From the NCBI GenBank assembly GCA_038231615.1, contig JBBRLA010000186.1, forward strand, positions 1-13,093: a DNA stretch of 13,093 bases. The letters run 5' to 3'. The DNA comes from JBBRLA01 sp038231615. Its GTDB lineage: Bacteria > Myxococcota_A > Polyangia > Palsa-1104 > JAEUJZ01. The translations under genes were made by a program, and so were the position numbers. Position 1 is the first letter of the stretch; each line of letters begins with the position of its first letter. This document shows positions 1-7,138 of the stretch, one piece after another. Under the pieces are notes generated by a model, which was not told the origin of the DNA, made no database searches, and saw only the letters and a program-made list of their open reading frames with translations.

Positions 1-28
1 AGCCGCCCAATCCCCCCTGCGAACCCCT

Positions 29-57
29 TTGACTCCCCGAAAGACCCCCCCTATACT
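29..57 (+). promoter_or_regulatory. Sigma-70-type promoter of the retron operon
   Basis: TTGACT at 29-34 and TATACT at 52-57 are separated by exactly 17 bases. Each hexamer differs from the housekeeping consensus at one position. The expected transcription start is near 64, about 45 bases before the first start codon. It stands out as an AT-containing patch in a C-rich leader. It is the only convincing promoter seen before the gene row that runs to 8671, so it could drive all four proteins and the retron RNA. This is read from sequence alone. Confidence 0.6.
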
Positions 58-100
58 CTGACACCTCCCCATTTCGCCGCCCTTTGTCGGGGCTGGCGCG

Positions 101-105
101 AAGGA
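101..105 (+). promoter_or_regulatory. Ribosome binding site of the first operon gene
   Basis: AAGGA lies 4 bases before the ATG at 110. It favours that ATG over the overlapping ORF that starts at 84 in another frame, which is a low-complexity shadow. Confidence 0.55.
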
Positions 106-109
106 TCCC

Positions 110-1540
110 ATGGCCCAAGAGCGGACCTACCTGGAGCTTTCCGAGAACGACGGCGGCAGCCACAAGTTCTATGAAATCATCGTTCGCGATGGCGAACTCT
201 CCATTCGCTATGGCCGCATCGGCGAACCCGGCCAGTCCTCCGTCAAGCAGTTCCCCACCCACGACAAGGCCCTCGCCGAGGCGCAGAAAAAGATCAGCGA
301 AAAAACCAAAAAGGGCTACGAGCGCGCCGAAAAGGGCCTGCGCAAGAAACGCGCAGTCACCCACCGCGAGACCGTCACTGTCGCCCCTCCGCCCGCCGCC
401 AAGCAAGCCCCCGTTCTCTGGCGCTTCGAGACCGGCAGCCGCGCCTTCGGCGTCTTCGTCGACACCAACCTGGCCTGGGTCGGCAACGACCAGGGCAAGA
501 TTTTCGCCGTCGACCACCACGGCGAAGTCCGCTTCAAATTCAAGCTCCCCGACGGCGTCAAGTGCATCATCGCCGACGACGACTGGCTCTACGCCGGGTG
601 CGACGACGGCAACGTCTACGACCTGTCCAGCAAGTCCCCCCGCATCGCCTACCAGATCGCCGACGACGTCGACATCTACTGGCTCGACATCCACGACGGC
701 GTCCTCGCCGTCTCCGACGCCAACGGCAAGGTCACCGTGGTCAACCACGAAAACGAGTCACAGTGGAGCAAGAAGAGCAGCGGCCAGTGGGGCTGGATGG
801 TCCGCTGCGACGAGATCGGCGTCTACCACGGCCACACCGGCGGCATCACCATGTACGATTGGGAGGATGGCGCCCAGATCTGGACCCGCCCCACCGATGG
901 CGCCGTCTTCTTCGGCTGGCAAGAAGAGGCCATGCTCTACGCCGCCACCACCCACCACAAGGTCTGCTCCTTCACCAAACAGGGCCAGCCCGCCACCGTC
1001 TACGCCTGCGACAACGTCCTGTTCTCCTGCGCCGCCGCCCCCGGGGGCAAGTTCATCTTCGCCGCCGACAACTCGGCCCAGGTCTACTGCTTCGCCGAGA
1101 ACGGCACCCGCCTGTGGAAACTCGGCACCGGCTGCGGCGCCGCCCTGTCCATGCAGTACCGCGACGAACGCCTGTACCTGGTGACCAACACCGGCGTGCT
1201 GTGCTGCATCGACGCCAGCGAGGCCGCCATCCTGGCCGCCAAGCAGGGCATCGTGCCCCAGGCCGTGTCGCGGATCGCCCCCAAGGTCGAACTCTTCACC
1301 CCTCCGCCGCTTCAGACCACCTCCACCGCCACAGCGGGCGCGGGCGTCATCGCCGAATGCTACCTGGATGCCGGCCAGCTGCGGGTGCGCGTGCTCTCGC
1401 CGGGCTACCACCGCGACTGGCACTGCCAGTTCCCCAAGGACCTCCGCGAGGCCGGCGCCCGCTACGTCATCGACCAGGTACGCGAGTCCGCCAAGGGCGG
1501 CTTCTACCGCGCCTTCGGCAACATCCGGAAGCTCGTATGA
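110..1540 (+). CDS. WGR-domain protein with seven-bladed beta-propeller
   Basis: This is a 476-residue protein. Residues about 5-80 form a WGR domain, with the signature present as YGR at 34-36 followed by the usual basic helix (KKGYERAEKGLRKK). WGR domains occur in PARPs and MolR-like proteins and contact nucleic acid ends in PARP1. Residues about 97-375 contain seven blade-like repeats of roughly 40 residues, each with a G/D-rich turn followed by a hydrophobic strand (GNDQGKIFAVD, GCDDGNVYDL, SDANGKVTVV, and so on). This is a PQQ/WD40-like propeller. A compact C-terminal segment (about 405-476, ending GGFYRAFGNIRKLV) looks conserved but I cannot name it. There is no signal peptide or membrane segment, so it is probably cytoplasmic. 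It is the first gene of the operon and overlaps the next by ATGA. Its codons end mostly in C (GCC, CGC, GTC), unlike the G-ending codons of the RT gene. Inference: a protein-binding scaffold or nucleic-acid sensor accompanying the retron. Its biochemical role is unknown. Confidence 0.85.
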   Translation: MAQERTYLELSENDGGSHKFYEIIVRDGELSIRYGRIGEPGQSSVKQFPTHDKALAEAQKKISEKTKKGYERAEKGLRKKRAVTHRETVTVAPPPAAKQAPVLWRFETGSRAFGVFVDTNLAWVGNDQGKIFAVDHHGEVRFKFKLPDGVKCIIADDDWLYAGCDDGNVYDLSSKSPRIAYQIADDVDIYWLDIHDGVLAVSDANGKVTVVNHENESQWSKKSSGQWGWMVRCDEIGVYHGHTGGITMYDWEDGAQIWTRPTDGAVFFGWQEEAMLYAATTHHKVCSFTKQGQPATVYACDNVLFSCAAAPGGKFIFAADNSAQVYCFAENGTRLWKLGTGCGAALSMQYRDERLYLVTNTGVLCCIDASEAAILAAKQGIVPQAVSRIAPKVELFTPPPLQTTSTATAGAGVIAECYLDAGQLRVRVLSPGYHRDWHCQFPKDLREAGARYVIDQVRESAKGGFYRAFGNIRKLV

Positions 1541-4500
1541 AGCTGATCCGGCAAACCATTCTGCACTATCAACAGGGCACTTCGGACAAGGTCTACGAGA
1601 TCGACCTGTGCGAGGTTGGCGTCGGGCGCTACGTGGTCAACACCCGCTACGGGCGCCGCGGCTCCCATCTGAAGGAGGGCACCGAGACCGTCAACCCGGT
1701 GGCCCTGTCCAACGCGCAGAAGGCCTTCGACACCCTTTTGGCCGGCAAGCTGAAGAAGGGGTATTCGGACGTGCTCAGGGCGGCCCGGCAGGCCCCGGTC
1801 GCGACCCCCGCGGCGGCGGCGCAGATCCCAACCCCTGCGGTGGGCACCGACCCCCGGGAGCAGACCCTCCTTTTGCGCCTCTCCCGGGCGGCGCAGGAAC
1901 AGGGTCGCACCCCGGCACGTCCGACCGGCACGGCGCGCACCGGGCGGCCGGCACCCACCAGGCACTGGCCGCTGGAGCGAGTCATCTGGCGGGCCGGCGT
2001 GCTCGGGTTGCGCGGGGCCGTGCCCCATCTGATGCAGCTCGCCTTCACCGGTGCGCCGCTGCGCGACTACTGCATCGCCTGGGCCCTGGGGCGCTGCGGC
2101 GAGCGCCGGGCGGCGGACACCCTTTCGCGCCTGCGGGAGGGCTCGCATTCCGAGGCGGTGCGGCGCATCGCCGGTGAGGCCGAGCGGCAGCTTCTGGACG
2201 AGGCCGGGCACAAGCGGCTGGCCGAGCAGGCCATCGAACGATTGCCGCAGGAGCTGCGCGAGGCGGCGCAGGGCCTGGCCGGGCCCGAAGCGCTGGGACA
2301 GCGGCTGGCGACCTATCTGGGCACCGCCGACCCGGAGCGGACGGTGGCCCATGCCTCCACCCTGAGCGAACTGTCGGCGGCGCGCCTGGCCGCCCTGGGG
2401 CGGACGGCGGACCCGCGACGGACAGCGGTGCTGGAGCTGCTCTATCAGATCGACAACGAGCACACCCGCCCGGCTCTGCTCGCGGTGTTGCGCACGGTGC
2501 CGCTGGTCCCGCCCTACTTCCAGCGCATCCGCCACCTCTTCAAGGCCGCGGAGTACCGACGCGACGGCGAGGTCTTCGGGCTGATCGCCCACCGCATCGA
2601 GAAGGCGCCCCACGGCTTCCAGCGCATCGGGAAGTATACCCACAGGGTGCGGCTGGCCTCGGGCCGCAGTGCCGGCGCCGAAGAGGCCCAGAAGATGCTG
2701 CGCGAGCCCGATGCCAAGCTGGCCTTTGGCTCGGCCACGCGGACCTACCTGCGGCAGCGGACGTGGCGGACACTGCGGGAGCTGGGGGACCTTTCGGACC
2801 TGTCCTACGTCAACATGGCGGTCGGGGTGCTTTTGCCCTTCACCGATGAAGACGCCGTGGCGCCGCGGAACTCGGGGCACCTGCACTGGAACGAGTTTGC
2901 GCCTTATTGGGCGTTCAACCACGTGCTCCACGGCAAGAGCACACGGCTGCGACCGCAGAAGAACGGCAAGGCGTGGCGGCTTTCACCCCGCGCTTCCCTG
3001 CACACCGCGGAGATTGGGCGCGAGGAGTCCTTCCCGCAGCTCTGGGAGCGACGGCCGGCGGGCCTCCTGCATCTGCTCTCGGAAAGCCGCTGCGAACGGG
3101 TGCATGTTTTCGCCGTGCGGGTGCTGCGGGCGCTGCCGGCGGTGCGCCGGGAGTTGGACGTGGACGCGGCGATCATGCTGGTGTCGCGGCCTTACCCGGT
3201 CACCGTGGCCCTGGGGCTGGAACTGGCCCGGGAGCGCTACCGTCCCGAGCAGCCCGACCGGGCGCTTCTTCTGGCGCTCTGCCAGTGCGTGCTGGCGGAG
3301 GCGCGCACACAGGGACAGCGGTGGATCGAGGATCAGCGCGACCTCTTTCTGCGCGACGGCGAGTTAATTGTCGGGCTGATCAGCAGCAGATGGGTCGATA
3401 CCCGTGCGCTGGCCCGGCGCCTGCTGCTGGCGGCGGCGCTGCCCGAGGACGCTGCGCGGGCCCTCATCGGCCGCATCATTGCGTTTCTACTGACGCTGCG
3501 GCCCGCGGCAGCGGCGACCGCCGCGGGAGCCGGCGCTGCCACGACAACTGGCGCTGCCGCGACAACCGGCGCTGCCGCGACAACCGGCGCTGCCACGGGA
3601 GCCGGCTCTACCGCGGGAGCCGGCACTGCCGCGGGAGCCGGCACTTCCGCGGGAGCCGGCACTGCCGCGGGAGCCGGCACTGCCGCGGGAGCCGGCACTG
3701 CCGCGAAAACCGGTGCCGCTACGGGTGCCGGCGCTGCCGCGAAAACCGGTGCCGTCACGGGTGCCGGCACTGCCGCGGGAGCCGGTGCCGCCACGGGAGC
3801 CGGCGCTGCCGCGACAACGGGTGCCGGCACTACCGCGAAAACCGGTGCTGCTACGAAAACCGGTGCCGCTGCCGCCGGAACTTCCCCCTCGCTCCAGGCC
3901 GAGCTGGCCCGGGACATCGGGGACATCTTGCTCAAGAGCTTCCCCGGGCCCCTGCGCCGTCTGGGGCTGCCGATCATCCGCGACCTTCTGGCCCACCCAA
4001 TGCCCGAGGTGCAGGAGCTGGGGGCCACGCTGCTGCTCTCTCACGAGCTGCCCGCGGCAGCGCTGCCCGAGGAGATCCTCCAGCTTCTCATCGCCTCGCC
4101 CCATGAGCCGCTGCGCGCCATCGGCATCCGACTGCTCGGACAGCTCCCCGACGAGGCGCTGCTTCTGCGCGGGGGCCTCATCCTTTCCCTGTGCCGCCAC
4201 CCACTGCCCGACGTACGGGCGGCGATCCGCCCCGTGGTGCGCCGCCTGGTGGCCGAGCACCCGATCTTCGGCGACCGCCTGAGCGCCGGCCTGGTCGAGG
4301 CGCTGCTCCTGCCACAGGAGAATGAAGGGGTGCACCGCGACCTCCTGCGGCAGCTCCAAGACGACCTCCACGAGTTCGCCGAACACCTGCCCCTGCCCAA
4401 GGTGCTGGCGCTGCTTCATGCCCGCTCGAAGGCAGCGCAAGAGCTGGGCGGGCGCCTGCTCCTTCATCATCCGACGTGGGCCGACCAGATGGATACGGCG

Positions 4501-5172
4501 CAGGTGGTCAAGCTCGGCAGTCACGAGGTGGTGGCGGTGCGGGAGGCGTGCTGGGCGCTTTTCATCCAGATCCTGCCGCGGCTGCGGCAGAGTGCCGAGG
4601 AGATGGCCGCCGGGGCCCGGCTGCTGGATGCGAAATGGGAGGACAGCCGCGCCTTCGCCTTCGGCATCTTCCGCGAGTCGTTCTCCAGCGAGGAGTTTAC
4701 TCCGGGCATCCTCATCAGCATCTGCGACAGCGTAAAAAAGGACGTACAGCGCTTCGGCAGGGAACTCTGCGCCCGCTTTTTCCGCGACGAGAGCGGCCAC
4801 GAATACCTGCTGAAATTGAGCGAGCACCCCGCGGCGGACGTGCAGCTTTTCGCCACCCACTACCTGGAACGCTACGCCGCCGGGGACGTCCACCGGCTGA
4901 AAGAACTTTCGCCTTATTTCGTCAGCGTCCTTACCCGGGTGAACCGCGGCAGGGTGGCCAAGAGCCGGGTGCTTTCCTTCCTTTTGGCCGAGGCCGAGAA
5001 AAGCGAGGCAGCGGCGCGGATCGCGACGGACATCCTGTCTCGGCACTCGGCGACGATAGCGGTAATGGACCGGGCGCGGGCCCTGGACATGCTGCTGCGC
5101 ATCGGCCGGCGCTACCCCGGGATTGCGCTGCCCTTCAAGATCCAGCAGCCAGCGGTACGCGATGCAGTTTGA
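1537..5172 (+). CDS. WGR-HEAT/ARM-repeat protein, likely type XIII retron ARM component
   Basis: This is a 1211-residue protein. The ATG at 1537 overlaps the preceding TGA (ATGA), with GGAAG at 1527-1531 as a possible Shine-Dalgarno site. The reading frame is open far upstream, to 562, but that part is Arg-rich shadow of the first gene. Residues 1-80 are a second WGR domain (YGR at 38-40, KLKKGYSDVL helix). A Pro/Ala/Thr linker follows to about 140. Long alpha-helical HEAT/ARM-like repeats cover about 145-650 and 785-1200 (paired helices such as PMPEVQELGATLLLSHELP and SPHEPLRAIGIRLLGQLP). Between them, residues about 666-775 are a Gly/Ala/Thr hexapeptide repeat from an 18-bp minisatellite. 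No catalytic motif is visible. WGR plus a large helical repeat recalls MolR/YehI-like proteins. In type XIII retrons, as I recall, an ARM-repeat protein accompanies the RT. Inference: a large scaffold or effector that recognises msDNA or partner proteins. Its stop overlaps the next gene by 11 bases. Confidence 0.85.
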   Translation: MKLIRQTILHYQQGTSDKVYEIDLCEVGVGRYVVNTRYGRRGSHLKEGTETVNPVALSNAQKAFDTLLAGKLKKGYSDVLRAARQAPVATPAAAAQIPTPAVGTDPREQTLLLRLSRAAQEQGRTPARPTGTARTGRPAPTRHWPLERVIWRAGVLGLRGAVPHLMQLAFTGAPLRDYCIAWALGRCGERRAADTLSRLREGSHSEAVRRIAGEAERQLLDEAGHKRLAEQAIERLPQELREAAQGLAGPEALGQRLATYLGTADPERTVAHASTLSELSAARLAALGRTADPRRTAVLELLYQIDNEHTRPALLAVLRTVPLVPPYFQRIRHLFKAAEYRRDGEVFGLIAHRIEKAPHGFQRIGKYTHRVRLASGRSAGAEEAQKMLREPDAKLAFGSATRTYLRQRTWRTLRELGDLSDLSYVNMAVGVLLPFTDEDAVAPRNSGHLHWNEFAPYWAFNHVLHGKSTRLRPQKNGKAWRLSPRASLHTAEIGREESFPQLWERRPAGLLHLLSESRCERVHVFAVRVLRALPAVRRELDVDAAIMLVSRPYPVTVALGLELARERYRPEQPDRALLLALCQCVLAEARTQGQRWIEDQRDLFLRDGELIVGLISSRWVDTRALARRLLLAAALPEDAARALIGRIIAFLLTLRPAAAATAAGAGAATTTGAAATTGAAATTGAATGAGSTAGAGTAAGAGTSAGAGTAAGAGTAAGAGTAAKTGAATGAGAAAKTGAVTGAGTAAGAGAATGAGAAATTGAGTTAKTGAATKTGAAAAGTSPSLQAELARDIGDILLKSFPGPLRRLGLPIIRDLLAHPMPEVQELGATLLLSHELPAAALPEEILQLLIASPHEPLRAIGIRLLGQLPDEALLLRGGLILSLCRHPLPDVRAAIRPVVRRLVAEHPIFGDRLSAGLVEALLLPQENEGVHRDLLRQLQDDLHEFAEHLPLPKVLALLHARSKAAQELGGRLLLHHPTWADQMDTAQVVKLGSHEVVAVREACWALFIQILPRLRQSAEEMAAGARLLDAKWEDSRAFAFGIFRESFSSEEFTPGILISICDSVKKDVQRFGRELCARFFRDESGHEYLLKLSEHPAADVQLFATHYLERYAAGDVHRLKELSPYFVSVLTRVNRGRVAKSRVLSFLLAEAEKSEAAARIATDILSRHSATIAVMDRARALDMLLRIGRRYPGIALPFKIQQPAVRDAV
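3532..3861 (+). repeat. In-frame 18-bp minisatellite, about 18 copies
   Basis: The unit is close to GGCACTGCCGCGGGAGCC and is repeated in head-to-tail register, with one extra 6-base insertion (GGTGCC at 3820-3825). Copies at 3658-3675, 3676-3693 and 3766-3783 are identical to each other and to 3622-3639. Others vary mainly at the last two codons (GGAGCC, ACAACC, AAAACC, GGTGCC). Because 18 is a multiple of three the frame is kept, encoding G-T/A-A-A-x-A/T hexapeptides at residues about 666-775 of the HEAT protein. Degenerate Ala-rich sequence flanks it from about 3500 to 3885. Copy number is expected to vary by slippage. Confidence 0.93.
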
Positions 5173-6877
5173 TTATTCGTACAAGGGGGAAAGCGCCGTC
5201 GACAACAGCCGGCCGGATCGGACCGGCCTCTCGTTCTCGCCGGACACCCGGCGGCAGCCGACGTTCTTTTCCGGGGAGCTTCAGAAGGGCGTGGCCTTCC
5301 GCGAGGCGATCAGCGCGTTGCATGACGTGGTGGTCTCGGACCTGCGCTTCAAGCCCAAGGACCGGACGGCGTATCTGGCGTGGGCGGCGCAAAACGAGGG
5401 CCTCGACTGGCTGAAGGTGGCGTCGCATCGGACCGACGTGGCGGCGCGCATCCAGCAGATGCAGGGGGAGCTGACCGCGCTTTATCGGACACAGAACACG
5501 CGGATGCAGCCGTTTTATCACGCGCGGCAGCAATACTATAACTACCTGTACCAAAAAGAGCGCGACCTGTGGTTCGTCCTGGACCCGGTGATCACCGTCC
5601 ACCCCGACGAGATCTTCTTCGAGTGCTTCAGTCAGGACGAGTCGAGCTACGGGCGACTGTCCTGCGGCTACGAGGTCTTCTCCGGCATCGGCGATTTCGC
5701 TTGCGGGACCACCAACATCGACTACTCGGCGGCCCTTTACGACGAGTTCCAGAAGATCCGCGGCTACAAGACCACGCGCTTTTTGGTCGATCCCTCGGGC
5801 TTCGAGGTACATACCGCGGAGGACCAGTACAAGGAGGTCAAGATCGACCTGCCGGATTCGTGGGTGCGCGGCTTCCTTCAGGTCAGCTCGGCCATGGCGC
5901 TGCCGGCGGTGAGCTTCACCCTGCACCCGATGGACGTGCACAACCTGTGCTTCGTCCTGCGCCGACACAAGGAGAAGATGGGGCCCCGGAGCATGCGCTA
6001 CCTCCTGCGCCCGGGGCAGCCGGTGCGGGTGGTCTTCGACCCGTGGGGCACCGAGGTGGTCTGCCCGCGGTCGATTTATGCAGGTCCCGCGGGCGGGTCG
6101 GCGGACTCACTGGACCCACCGGACCCACCGGACAACGGCGAACGGGAGATCCGCGTATGGGGCCGGCGGCGCATCCACATCCTGGAGCGCCTGATCCCCA
6201 TCGCCCGGAGCTTCACCGTGCACCTCCTGGGCACGGGGATGCCCTCGTTCTACGTCGCCGACCTGGGGGACATGTCGTTCACTTTGGGGCTTTCCGGGTG
6301 GACCGCGAACGACTGGTCCAGCGCCGGCAACTTCGACCTGCTGGCGCCCCGAGCCGACGTGGACGAATTCACCAAGCGGCGGGTCTTCGAAGGGCTGCGC
6401 GAGCGCCTTGTGACCACGCCGGATGTCCTGGCACAGGCCCTGTCCCTGGATCGGGCGGCGGTGCTGGGGGCGCTTTCGGCGTACACCCAGGCGGGGCGCG
6501 CTATCTTCGACCTGAACAAGGGAGTGTACCGCCTGCGCGAGCTGTCCCGGGAGCCGCTGCCGATGGACCGGCTGCGCTTCCAGAGCGAGCGAGAGGAGGG
6601 CGCGATGCGACTGACGCTTTCCCGCGGGGCGGTCATCGTGCATGCCGAGGCGGTGCCCGGCGAAAAGGGCGCGGCTTCCGTGCTGCGCCTTTCGGGGACG
6701 GTGAAAGATCGCGAAAAGGTGCTGCGCCCGTCGTTGACGGTGGATGGGGACGAGCGTATCATTCGGGCCGAATGCACTTGCAACTTCTTCCAGCAGAACA
6801 AGTTGTATAAAGGGCCTTGCGAACACATCCTGGCGCTGCGCATGCAGGAGCGGCGGCAGGGACCAAAGAGGATTTGA
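5162..6877 (+). CDS. Winged-helix and SWIM zinc-finger protein (WH-SWIM retron component)
   Basis: This is a 571-residue protein. I chose the ATG at 5162 (MQFDYSYKG). It overlaps the stop of the HEAT gene by 11 bases and has no clear Shine-Dalgarno site, so it is probably translated by coupling. The upstream in-frame start at 5123 would add Arg/Ser-rich shadow sequence. The C-terminus carries a SWIM zinc finger of the CxC-x(n)-CxH form: Cys538, Cys540, Cys553 and His555. SWIM fingers bind zinc and mediate DNA or protein contacts. A winged-helix-like stretch precedes it at about 400-458 (helices around RRVFEGLRERL and DRAAVLGALSAYTQ, wing GVYRL). The N-terminal 390 residues are not recognised; they include an acidic Pro-rich turn (DPPDPPD) from a duplicated 9-bp unit at 6112-6129. 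WH-SWIM together with ARM repeats and an RT is what I recall for type XIII retrons. The likely role is nucleic-acid recognition in the retron complex, which is inference. The retron RNA begins two bases after the stop. Confidence 0.9.
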   Translation: MQFDYSYKGESAVDNSRPDRTGLSFSPDTRRQPTFFSGELQKGVAFREAISALHDVVVSDLRFKPKDRTAYLAWAAQNEGLDWLKVASHRTDVAARIQQMQGELTALYRTQNTRMQPFYHARQQYYNYLYQKERDLWFVLDPVITVHPDEIFFECFSQDESSYGRLSCGYEVFSGIGDFACGTTNIDYSAALYDEFQKIRGYKTTRFLVDPSGFEVHTAEDQYKEVKIDLPDSWVRGFLQVSSAMALPAVSFTLHPMDVHNLCFVLRRHKEKMGPRSMRYLLRPGQPVRVVFDPWGTEVVCPRSIYAGPAGGSADSLDPPDPPDNGEREIRVWGRRRIHILERLIPIARSFTVHLLGTGMPSFYVADLGDMSFTLGLSGWTANDWSSAGNFDLLAPRADVDEFTKRRVFEGLRERLVTTPDVLAQALSLDRAAVLGALSAYTQAGRAIFDLNKGVYRLRELSREPLPMDRLRFQSEREEGAMRLTLSRGAVIVHAEAVPGEKGAASVLRLSGTVKDREKVLRPSLTVDGDERIIRAECTCNFFQQNKLYKGPCEHILALRMQERRQGPKRI

Positions 6878-6879
6878 TT

Positions 6880-6898
6880 TCACGTGCGAGAGCGAGAG
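6880..6898 (+). repeat. Retron a1 inverted repeat
   Basis: This is the 5' arm of the duplex that brings the branching G next to the msd template start. It begins two bases after the TGA of the SWIM gene (6875-6877), so the retron RNA abuts the coding region directly. Confidence 0.85.
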
Positions 6899-6977
6899 GA
6901 TAGCCTTGCAACCCGGGCGGTGGATCGCCGTCCATGCACCATGACCGAGCACGCGTCACGGGTCCGCTCTTGACTGT

Positions 6978-7051
6978 GCGGGTCTGGGCCTGGTCGCGCC
7001 ATCGCGGTGTCGAATCCGTGATTCCGATGGGCCCGACCAGGCCCGCCCCGC
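6978..7051 (+). other. msd long hairpin (stem of the msDNA)
   Basis: GGGCCTGGTCG at 6986-6996 pairs perfectly with CGACCAGGCCC at 7034-7044. Across a small internal loop, CCATCG 6999-7004 pairs with CGATGG 7025-7030. The tip is closed by GAATC 7012-7016 and GATTC 7020-7024 around CGT. Outside, GCGGG 6978-6982 pairs with CCCGC 7047-7051. A long, nearly continuous stem with small mismatches is typical of msDNA. The same fold can form in the RNA template and in the cDNA copy. Confidence 0.78.
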
Positions 7052-7098
7052 TCGAGTTGAGACGGCCCCGTCCCAGGATGCTTTCGAAGGGGTCATCG

Positions 7099-7117
7099 CT
7101 CTCGCTCTCGTACGTGA
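7099..7117 (+). repeat. Retron a2 inverted repeat
   Basis: This is the 3' arm complementary to a1 at 6880-6898, with a single G-U pair. Reverse transcription should start on the template just left of it (about 7093-7097). The RT start codon lies about 21 bases further on. Confidence 0.85.
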
Positions 7118-7138
7118 TTTTTGGCGCCCGTGGCCGAC

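Larger units (their letters stand above)
6880..7117 (+). ncRNA. msr-msd: Retron msr-msd non-coding RNA (msDNA template)
   Basis: About 238 nt between the SWIM gene and the RT gene. The ends pair: TCACGTGCGAGAGCGAGAG at 6880-6898 (a1) with CTCTCGCTCTCGTACGTGA at 7099-7117 (a2), 18 Watson-Crick pairs and one G-U wobble (G6886-U7111). With G7098 bulged, GAT 6899-6901 can pair with ATC 7095-7097. Immediately inside comes A-G-C at 6902-6904. G6903 is the candidate branching guanosine, in the conserved retron position (AGC after a1). The msr part (about 6903-6960) has short hairpins, for example GGCG 6916-6919 with CGCC 6926-6929, enclosed by TGCA 6907-6910 and 6935-6938. The msd part holds a long stem at 6978-7051. 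Retron RTs prime from the 2'-OH of that G and copy leftwards from next to a2. The msDNA would be of order 130-160 nt, similar to Mx162 and Sa163, but its exact 3' end cannot be read from the sequence. Confidence 0.86.

Noticed and set aside
562..1536. Upstream extension of the HEAT-protein frame, making a 1536-residue ORF
   Set aside because: The extension is Arg/Pro-rich with no domain, lies fully inside the WGR-propeller gene, and a clean ATGA start with a WGR domain begins at 1537.
3532..3861. CRISPR array or intergenic satellite
   Set aside because: Units are contiguous without unique spacers, 18 bp long, and exactly in frame inside a coding gene.
3333..5046. Long minus-strand ORFs over the HEAT gene, including Gly/Ser/Arg- and Ala/Pro-rich proteins
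   Set aside because: Their composition comes from reading the 18-bp repeat and GC-rich codons antisense. There are no domains or start signals, and the plus-strand gene explains the region.
6778..6811. Possible internal promoter for the retron RNA (TTGCAA ... TATAAA)
   Set aside because: The spacing is about 22 bases, too long for a sigma-70 promoter. The AT-rich patch is explained by the SWIM codons for Phe, Asn, Lys and Tyr.
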